DNA of 64,000 bases. Origin: CATOSP01 sp965204715 (GTDB lineage Bacteria; Chloroflexota; Dehalococcoidia; Lucifugimonadales; UBA3495). How positions within the stretch are numbered: the stretch's first letter is position 1; each line of letters opens with the position of its first letter. The stretch covers positions 2,728,001 through 2,792,000 of the forward strand of contig OZ242009.1 in assembly GCA_965204715.1 (NCBI GenBank), read 5' to 3'. Below, piece by piece: positions 34,836-42,700 of this stretch. Made by a program: the position numbers and the translations under genes. The notes under the pieces are model-generated. The model saw nothing but the letters and a program-made list of their open reading frames with translations, made no database searches and was not told the origin of the DNA.

Positions 34836-37261
34836 TACGTACTTGGCGGCGCGAATTCATAGACAATTACGCCGTCCCCTTCCCAAGCGGTTTTCAGCAA
34901 CCCGTCAAGTTCCTCCAGGTCCTCGATTCCGTATGTGCCGCGCTCACGAGGTCCCAGATAGACGTACCGGACGTCGTAGCGTTCAAGGATGGCCCTTACC
35001 TCCGAGGAGTCGCCGCTCCGGTAGACAGCCTCAACGTCTTCTTCCCGTCCGCTGAACGGCTTGCTGCTGCCCCTCCACTGCAACTCGTGGCCCTTCCAGC
35101 CCAGGATGGTAGGCAGTCCGGTGCTGGCGGAAATCCTTGAAAAGTCCGAGTAGTCGTCCCCAACCGCCTCGACAATCCGGCCCCAGGGCGCTTCGTCCCG
35201 AAGCCACAGAATCGCGTCGTACTCTCCCCTCTCCGAGTTCTCGACGAAGGCGAGGCCGTTGAGGGTGTTGTCCGAGAACTTATGCCCCGGGCTGAACAGG
35301 CCGGTACGGTCCAACACGGCCCCAACCGGATAATATAACGAGGCCAGCAAGAGAATACAGGCCAATCCCGTCCAGCCATACCGCCTCGCTACCACGAAAG
35401 CGCCTGACGCTGGGATGCCTGTGGGTCTGCCAGTCGTGCTCGAACCGCCCGGCTGTGCTATCCTTCCCCGCGACACCCAATAGAACAGGCCGTATGCCCC
35501 TGCTACGGACAGCAGCAGCCATGCCTGGTAGTAGACCTTGAACACCGTGTTCATCCGGTTGCCGAAAAGGTCCACGACATAGAATAACTCTACGCCCGCC
35601 AGGAGATAGAACGCCGCTGCCAAAGCGACCAGTGAGAACGACGCGGCCTCCCTGTCTCCGGATTTCTCTCCGAACCGGGCTTGTTGCACTGCCGAGAAGC
35701 CGGCGACGCCCGCTGCTGCCAGCAGGGGCAATGCCCAGAGTCCACGCCAGAACACATTGAGCAGGGCGTCCCGGAAGCCATCCCCCAGGTATCCAACTAC
35801 AAGGATGATGTCTGCCCATAACAGGAAGGGCAGGAGAGTTGCTATCAGCAACAGTTTAACCGCGGGCCCATCTTCACTATCCGGAAACCTGACTCCCATC
35901 AGTTGCCGCAGCAGGAACGATACGGCCAGAAAGGTCAGGAACCCGATAACCAGCATAAAGTGGAGCGGTCTCGTCCCCGGGCCTGTTACGGGCAGCACTC
36001 CTGACACCTGGCTGTCAACCGACAGGTAAAATGGCAAGAACAGCACAACGGCCAGCGCGACCACGGGGACAAACACCGCGGCCGCGTCGGCAATTGTGCG
36101 GCGCACGTCCCTGTTGGCATACCGGTGGGCCTTGACCAGGAGCAGTGCCCCGAACAGTCCGGCCATTACCGGGAAGTCCCAGGCGTTGATGAACGCGAGA
36201 GACCCTAGAATGACAGCCAGAGTTACGGCCTGGACCGGGTGTTGACGCAGCCACCCTAGCCCCGGCCTGTTGGGAGAGACGAAGAATTGCAGCGATGCCG
36301 ACATGGCAAGTAAATTGAAGGGGAGGCTCATAACGTGTGGGTGGAGGTCGCCCAACAGAAAGCTGAACATCGGGAACTCGGTGATGGTGTAGTCCAGGCT
36401 CCGGCCATCCACCACGGTATCTATTACCCTGGTAGCCCGCCACCACCAGAGGTATTGGTCCGGGAGAACACTCCCGCCTGACCCGCCGCCTTCCAACCCT
36501 TTGACGCCCACCCAGGCCCAGAACGCCTCACTGCCCCAGCCAAGGGAGTGGACCAACTCAACGGCGCCCTCCAGGTTCCCGATTACCAGCAGCAGAACAC
36601 AGGCAATCATCCCGCATCCAAGCGCCGCTCCCGGCCTTCCCCCGGAAAGACGCACAAGGTTATGTGTTATGCCGAATACGCCAGCAGCCGCCAGCGCGGG
36701 GACCAGCGAGATGGAGAGGTTGTAACTCACATTGGAGGCTATCCCGGTCAATTGGGACAGAAATCCCATCATCAGGTACCCGAAGTGGTAGTAGCTGATG
36801 GGATAACCCGCGAGCCAGGGGTCTTCCGGCGGAAAATAGCCGGCTTGTATCGAGGCGTTCAGCAGGGCGAAGTCCATCGGTTTCTCCGTCCCGCTTATCG
36901 CCGGAGCCTCGGACGTAATCCAGGCCCAGAGCAGGAAGAACGCCAGGAAGACGCACTCTACCGCTATCAGCGCCGGCCATTCTCTTCTCAGGAATCCGGC
37001 CAGGCGCTTCCGTTGAGTCCACGTTGCGTACAACCCGCCGATTGCTATGAAGCTGAATGCGACGATGATCGCGGGCCGGGAGACCGGCGCAAGGTGGGTG
37101 AGACCCAGCACCCAAAGCGCATAGGAACCGGCAACAAGGGCGAGGGGCTTGACCAGGCTGAATCCGCGGTCAGGCAGGTGGCGGAACAGCAGGAAGGCAA
37201 TGGGGAAGGCCGCCAGTCCGATGAGTTCGATGGTGAGCAGCCAGACGAGGAGGTCTACCAC
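34835..37261 (-). CDS. YYY-domain membrane protein (TIGR03662 / DUF2298)
   Basis: An 808-residue protein with a dozen or more hydrophobic helices. The family's tyrosine signature appears as GYPISYYHFGYLMMGFLSQL, preceded by ETEKPMDFALLNASI-like residues and followed by FSFLLGDLHPHVMSLPF. A C-terminal periplasmic domain (from about residue 690) contains the conserved ERYDVRYVYLG segment. The family occurs in Chloroflexi and archaea, usually next to TIGR03663, and is presumed to be a sugar-transfer or flipping enzyme. Starts with GTG without a clear ribosome site. First gene of the coupled pair. Confidence 0.88.
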   Translation of the reverse strand: MVDLLVWLLTIELIGLAAFPIAFLLFRHLPDRGFSLVKPLALVAGSYALWVLGLTHLAPVSRPAIIVAFSFIAIGGLYATWTQRKRLAGFLRREWPALIAVECVFLAFFLLWAWITSEAPAISGTEKPMDFALLNASIQAGYFPPEDPWLAGYPISYYHFGYLMMGFLSQLTGIASNVSYNLSISLVPALAAAGVFGITHNLVRLSGGRPGAALGCGMIACVLLLVIGNLEGAVELVHSLGWGSEAFWAWVGVKGLEGGGSGGSVLPDQYLWWWRATRVIDTVVDGRSLDYTITEFPMFSFLLGDLHPHVMSLPFNLLAMSASLQFFVSPNRPGLGWLRQHPVQAVTLAVILGSLAFINAWDFPVMAGLFGALLLVKAHRYANRDVRRTIADAAAVFVPVVALAVVLFLPFYLSVDSQVSGVLPVTGPGTRPLHFMLVIGFLTFLAVSFLLRQLMGVRFPDSEDGPAVKLLLIATLLPFLLWADIILVVGYLGDGFRDALLNVFWRGLWALPLLAAAGVAGFSAVQQARFGEKSGDREAASFSLVALAAAFYLLAGVELFYVVDLFGNRMNTVFKVYYQAWLLLSVAGAYGLFYWVSRGRIAQPGGSSTTGRPTGIPASGAFVVARRYGWTGLACILLLASLYYPVGAVLDRTGLFSPGHKFSDNTLNGLAFVENSERGEYDAILWLRDEAPWGRIVEAVGDDYSDFSRISASTGLPTILGWKGHELQWRGSSKPFSGREEDVEAVYRSGDSSEVRAILERYDVRYVYLGPRERGTYGIEDLEELDGLLKTAWEGDGVIVYEFAPPST

Positions 37262-37327
37262 GGCTGTTCAGAAGGCGAAAGCAGGGAGGATTGATATGGG
37301 ACGCCAGGCCTTATCTACGGCGCCAGG

Positions 37328-38284
37328 TCACGATACGGGGGACAGCAGCGCGTCCACAAACTCTTTGCCGTCGAACGGGGCGAGGTCGTCCAGTCCCTCC
37401 CCTGTCCCGATGAACATGATGGGGACGCCCAATTCCTGTCTGATTGCCAGGGTTATTCCTCCCCGGGCCGTGCCGTCAAGTTTTGCCAGGAATATGCCGG
37501 TGCAGTCCACCGCTTCCTTGAAGGACTTCGCCTGCGCAAGCCCGTTGTGGCCGGTGGTAGCATCCAGGGTCAGGATGACCTGGTGAGGGGCTGAGGGATC
37601 AAGCCGCTTCAGCACACGGTCCACCTTCTTCAGCTCCGCCATCAAGTTGGACTTCGTGTGCAGTCTTCCGGCGGTGTCGATTATCAGGATGTCCGCGCCC
37701 CGGGCCCGGCTGGCCTGGAATGCGTCGTATGCAACCGCCCCCGGGTCGGAACCGGAACCGTGGCTGATGACGTCCACCCCGACGCGCTCCCCCAGGACCT
37801 GCAGTTGCTCAGTGGCGGCGGCGCGGAAGGTGTCCGCCGCGCCCAGGATTACCCTCTTCCCCGATTGTTCGAAGTGGCGGGCAAGCTTGGCAATGCTGGT
37901 GGTTTTGCCCACGCCGTTAACGCCCACCATGAGTATGACGTAGGGAGTGGCTTCCGAGTCCGGTCCGGACCACACATCCGCTGAACCGGGGTCTTCCATC
38001 TCCTGGACGAGGATATTCTTCAATAGCTGGAACGCCTCGTCCGGGTCCCGAACATCTTCCGCCCTGATCCGCTCCTTCAGCTCCTCGATGATACGCAGGG
38101 AGGCCTCGACACCCACGTCGGACGAGATCAGTATCTCCTCCAACTCCTCCCACAGGGAGTCGTCAAGCCGGGAGGTCCGGAACGCCCCGAGAATGCGGCC
38201 GAACCACCGCTCTCTGCTCGGTTTCACCCCGCCTTCGGTCTGCTCTTTGTCCTTGGGAGGGTTGCGTCTGAAGAACCTAAGCAT
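37328..38284 (-). CDS. ftsY: Signal recognition particle receptor FtsY
   Basis: A 318-residue SRP receptor GTPase. The NG domain has VGVNGVGKTTSIAKLA (G1), DTFRAAATEQL (G2), IIDTAGRLHTKSNLM (G3) and TKLDG-like AKLDGTARGG (G4). The N-terminal acidic A domain is almost absent, as in many Gram-positive-type and Chloroflexi proteins. It docks SRP-ribosome complexes at the membrane. Overlaps the upstream rnc gene by 8 bp, the common rnc-ftsY order, implying translational coupling. Confidence 0.96.
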   Translation of the reverse strand: MLRFFRRNPPKDKEQTEGGVKPSRERWFGRILGAFRTSRLDDSLWEELEEILISSDVGVEASLRIIEELKERIRAEDVRDPDEAFQLLKNILVQEMEDPGSADVWSGPDSEATPYVILMVGVNGVGKTTSIAKLARHFEQSGKRVILGAADTFRAAATEQLQVLGERVGVDVISHGSGSDPGAVAYDAFQASRARGADILIIDTAGRLHTKSNLMAELKKVDRVLKRLDPSAPHQVILTLDATTGHNGLAQAKSFKEAVDCTGIFLAKLDGTARGGITLAIRQELGVPIMFIGTGEGLDDLAPFDGKEFVDALLSPVS

Positions 38285-38987
38285 GGACTACATCAGGGCC
38301 AGTGAGCATTTTGGTCAAAGCATCCTCCGCTGCGGAACGCTCGGCATCGCTGCGGCTGCGGCCCTTGCCCTCGCCCACAGCCTCGTCGCCTATCAGCGCC
38401 TCCACGGTGAACACCGGGTTATGGTCAGGGCCTTCAACGGAAACGACACGGTAACGGGGAGTCGGCATACCCAGGGACTGAACGTGTTCCTGGAGCCGCG
38501 ACTTGGGGTTCTCCCGCGGCCCTCCCTGCTTGAAGAAACGGTCAAGCTCTTCTGACATTGCCATCAGGATGAAGGCCCTGGCATGTTCGAAGCCCCCATC
38601 CATGTACACGGCCGCGACCATTGCTTCAAATGCGGCCGCCAGGATTGATGCCCGTTCCCGTCCCCCGTTGGCTTCCTCTCCCCTTCCGAGGACCAGAAGA
38701 CCGCCCAGGTCCAGCCGCCGCGCCACACCGGCCAGAGACTCGCCGCAGACCAGTTCGGCCCGCCCCTTGGTAAGCTCGCCTTCGCTGAGACTGGGAAGAC
38801 GGCGGAAGAGCTCGGCGGACACGGCGAGCTCCAGGACGGCGTCCCCCAGAAATTCCAGCCGCTCGTAGGAGTCCGCGGGATGGCCCCCGTGTTCGTTCAG
38901 GAAGGACTTATGAATCAACGCCTGCTGAAACGGCGCCGGGTCCGAAATGCTCAGACCCAGCGCCGCTTCGAGCCGGTCTTTTATCAA
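38277..38987 (-). CDS. rnc: Ribonuclease III
   Basis: A 236-residue RNase III. The catalytic signature YERLEFLGDAVLELAVSAEL carries the conserved Glu and Asp residues, a second acidic site is AFEAMVAAVYMDGG, and the C-terminal double-stranded-RNA-binding domain (SRLQEHVQSLG...GKGRSRSDAERSAAEDAL) is complete. It processes rRNA and mRNA precursors. The start is a TTG with GAGG about 7 nt upstream. It overlaps ftsY and is 15 nt downstream of the DsbA-like gene on the same strand. Confidence 0.95.
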   Translation of the reverse strand: MIKDRLEAALGLSISDPAPFQQALIHKSFLNEHGGHPADSYERLEFLGDAVLELAVSAELFRRLPSLSEGELTKGRAELVCGESLAGVARRLDLGGLLVLGRGEEANGGRERASILAAAFEAMVAAVYMDGGFEHARAFILMAMSEELDRFFKQGGPRENPKSRLQEHVQSLGMPTPRYRVVSVEGPDHNPVFTVEALIGDEAVGEGKGRSRSDAERSAAEDALTKMLTGPDVVHA

Positions 38988-39002
38988 CCGAAGTCCTCTG
39001 GA

Positions 39003-39641
39003 CTAGGGCCTGACCCCTTCGTAGGGCCACGGCGGCGACGGGCGCTTGATCTCGCCCACGTGAGCGAACTCGCTCATGGTCTTCATCAGGCCGTCGTAAA
39101 TCTCCTCGGACTGCTCCGCGGAGGGGATGAACATCTTCAGGAAGGCCGCGTTGCCGCCGGGGAATACGAAGGTCGGAACGCCGAATGCACCCACTTCTTC
39201 GACCGCCCGGGTGTGGCTCTCCCCGATCTCCCTCAACAGGTCCGGGTCGACCACGTCCTCCCTGAACTGGGCCATGTCGAGACCAGCTTTGACCACGGCT
39301 TCCTCTATGACCGCCGGGTCGTTCAGGTCAACCCGGTCCTCGTGGCGGGCCCTGAGCAAGGTGACGAAGAAGGACTTGAACGCCTCCTTCCCCTGCCTCT
39401 TGGCTGCCAGCCCGGCCTGGTGGGCCAGGAGCGTCTTGTCCGAACCGTCCAGGATTTCGGGCTGTTCCCAGACCTTGAAATCGGGACCCTGATCGCTGTT
39501 CACCTGGGCCAGGGAGAAGGGCTGCCAGTCGATTTCTACTTCCTCGCCCTTGGCTTCCTCAACTTTTGCCAACCACATGGTGGCATTGTACACGAATGGT
39601 CAACGGAAATCGTAATAGCTGGTGACTCCTGCGTCAGACAC
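39003..39641 (-). CDS. DsbA-family (FrnE-like) oxidoreductase, predicted selenoprotein (TGA = Sec14)
   Basis: On the minus strand a GTG at 39641 with AGGAGG 6 nt upstream opens a frame MSDAGVTSYYDFR, then TGA (39600-39602), then PFVYNATMWLAKVEEAKGEE and the rest of a 212-residue DsbA/2-hydroxychromene-isomerase-type domain. Family members have Cys-Pro-x-Cys at this point (YYDF-x-CPF-x); here TGA replaces the first Cys and Val the second, giving U-P-F-V. The cis-Pro region GAFGVPTFVFPGG is intact. The product would be a monoselenol redox enzyme. Ordinary gene calling starts at 39593 and discards the catalytic residue. The excellent ribosome site lies before the TGA, so translation must cross it. 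Located just upstream of rnc and ftsY. Confidence 0.82.
39567..39585 (-). promoter_or_regulatory. Candidate SECIS-like hairpin of the DsbA-like gene
   Basis: TGCCA pairs with TGGCA and CC with GG around an ATGT loop, with one bulged T on the 3' arm. The loop lies 21 nt after the TGA. The stem is imperfect, and the guanine is at loop position 3 rather than 1-2, so support is weaker than for the ArsC-like hairpin. Confidence 0.35.
39600..39602 (-). other. In-frame TGA predicted to encode selenocysteine
   Basis: Codon 14 of the DsbA-like gene, at the position of the nucleophilic Cys of the CPxC motif. Confidence 0.76.
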
Positions 39642-39774
39642 GGCTATCCTCCTAACAGGTAGATTACAGGATTGTATCCGGGCCATTGATGCTTGTCAAA
39701 GTAACTCTCCGGACTCGGACGCCCGCGCCTTTGGGTTCATTTCACCCAGGGCCTTCTCCCCCAATGCATGCTGG

Positions 39775-42700
39775 TTATTCCGCAACGGTGCAGGCCAGAG
39801 CCGCCGCTGCGCTGTACACCACGCTCCCGTCGGCCAGCTCGTACACCGCCTTCACGCTGATGCTGGCCTCCTGGCCCGCCTGGTACTCGCCCTTGGCGCG
39901 CACCAGCGGGTAGCCCTGGAGCCGGGCCTGCTCCCGCTTCCCGTCGGGCCGGGTCAGGTCGTAGTCGTAGGCGTACACCTGGGCGCCGGACCACTCCGGC
40001 ACGTCCCACTGGAACAGCGCCTGGCCGGTCTGCGCGACGCAACTCAGGTTGGACACCGGCGTCGGCGGCCCCACCACCGACACGTCGAACGTGTCGCTGA
40101 CCGTGTTGCCGTCGCTGTCCTGGGCCGTGACCGTGATGGTCGCCGACCCGTCGGCCACCGCGAGCACCGTCAACGTCCCCTGTAACAGGAAAGCCTCCGC
40201 TATCTCAAAGTCCGAGGTCTCGGCGGTGAAGGTGAGGGCGTCGCCGTCGGCGTCGCTGAACACTTCGGCCAGGGACACGTCCTGCGCCCCTCCCTCCTCC
40301 TGCGTGGCCCCCGCCTTCAGGTCCAGGTCGGCGACGGCCGAGGCCACCACCGGCGCGGCCTTGATCGTGACGGTGAAGCTGTCCTCCACCGTGCCGCCGT
40401 TGCCGTCGTCGGCGGTGACCGTGATGACAGCCGTGCCCCGGGCCTGGGCGTTCACCGTCAGGCTGGACCCGTCGGATGACACCGAGACGGTGGCCTTGGC
40501 CTCGTCGGAGGATGCGGCGGTGACGGTCAGGCTGTCGTTGTCGGCGTCGCTGAACACGCCGGACAGGGAGACCTCCTTCGTACCGCTCTCATTGACGATG
40601 GTTACGTCGGCGATGGATGCCGACACCGTGGGGGCCCGGTTCTCCAGTTCCCGCAGGGCCGCCGCCACCTCCACCCAGCGGTTCCAGCCCCTATCGGCAA
40701 ACCCCTGGGCTTCATCCGCCGTCATGGGCGAAAGCGTCGTGTCGGCCACCGTTTCGCCGAAGGCCAGCAGCGCCCGGTCCCAGCGGTCGGTGTGAGGCTT
40801 TTCGCTCACCCACTGGGGGTCGTTGCGCCACTGGTACATCCGGGCGATGAGCGCGTTGTACTTCCTCGCCACCGGCGCGTCAAACGTGTCGCTGACCCGG
40901 TTGCCGTCGCTGTCCTGGGCCGTAACGGTGATGGTCGCCGTCCCTTCGGCCACTCCGGTAAGGCTCAGCGTGGACCCGTCGGAGGACACGGACACCGTGA
41001 CTATGGCGTCGTCGCCGGAGGCGGCGGTGACGGTCAACGCGTCGCCGTCGGCGTCGCTGAACACCCCGGACAGGGACACGTCCTGGGTATCACCCGTCTC
41101 CAGGCCGGACACGTCGGCGATGGCCGAGGCCACTGCCGGGGCGGCCTTCACCGTCACGGTGAAGCTGTCCTCCACCGCGCCGCCGTAGCTGTCGGCGGCG
41201 GTCACCGTGATGGTGGCCGCGCCCCTGAGCCTGGCCGTCACCGTCAGGCTTGACCCGTCGGACGACACCGAAGCCGTGGCAGTGGCCTCGTCCGAGGAGG
41301 CGGCGCTGATGGTCAGGCTGTCCCCGTCGGCGTCGTCGAACACCCCGGCCAGGGACACCGCGTAGCTTCCGCTGTCGCTGACGATGGTCACGTCGGCGAT
41401 GGCTGCCGACACCGTGGGGGCCCGGTTCTGAAGCACCCGCAGGGCTTTGGCCACCTCCACCCAGCGCTCCCAGCCCCTATCGGCGAACCCCTGGGCCTCC
41501 GCCGCCGTCATGGGCGTCAGCGTCGTATCCTCCACCGTCTCCCCGAAGGCCAGCAGCGCCCGGTCCCAGCGGTCGGTGTGGGCCTTGTGGTCCTTCCACT
41601 GGGGGTCGTTGCGCCATTCGTACATTTTGGCTATGAGCGAGGCGTACTTGTCCTGCCCCTGGCCCACGGCACCCGTGTCGCCCCCGGTCCCGCAGTTGGC
41701 GCAGGGGTCGTTCTGGCCGCCGGCGCTGCCAACGCCGGGGGTGGCGTCATGGATGGTGAAGGTGTAGGACGTGCCCCAACCCCCGTTGCCCTCGTAGCTG
41801 CCCGCCTCCAGCCAGTTGGGCAGCCTGTCGGCGTCTATCGACACCGTAAAGGTCTCCCACTCCTGGGCGTCGCCGGTGTCGCCGTCCTCCGGTATGGTGA
41901 CGGTGCCCCGGCTGGCGTCCGAGGGAGGGCGGGTGATGGTGAGCGATGCGGGCCCGCTGTAGTCGGCGGGCTCCGCCGTACCCGGTGTGTAGGTCAGCGG
42001 GATGGTGACGTCGCCGTCCACCGTCCTCGACATCCCCACCCCCACATAGGCCGACTCTCCCTCGACTATCACGCTGTCCGGGCCGGCGAACAGCGATACC
42101 TTGGGCAACGGCGCGTCGTCGTCGATGATGTTGATCTTCACCGTCTTCGAATCGCCCGACAGAAACCCCGCCGGCAGGCCCGGCTTCAGGGCCACCGAGA
42201 AGGTCTCGTCGTGATAGGCCTCGTTGGTGAAGGCGGCGCTGCCGTTGTCGTCTTCCGCCGTGGTGATCACCCCCGTGCCGGTGGTCGCGCCCCCGGCAAT
42301 GGTGATGGACGACAGCGAACCGTGGTCGGCGGGCTCGGCCGACAGGTCTGTGACGGCCAGCGGGATGTTCACCGCGCTGGCCGTTGCCGCCGACAGGGTG
42401 GCGGTAACCGTCACCGGGTCGCCCTCCAGCACCGGGTTGGGCGAGGCCGACAGGGACACCGTGGGCGTGCCGGCAGCGGGCTCCACCAGGCTGAGGGTTG
42501 CCGAGCCGCCCGCCGTCCAACTGAAGTCCGTGCCCCTCCACCTGATGTTGCGCTGCTCGGTCAGGGTTGCGGTAGTAGCCCCGACACGGCTGATCTGGGC
42601 GTCCCGCAGGGACAGCCAGGTGGTGTCGTCCACCACCAGCACCAGGTTCCCCGGCAGGGCCGGCTTGGCCACGATGGTGAGGTTCCGGCCCGGTCCGGAT

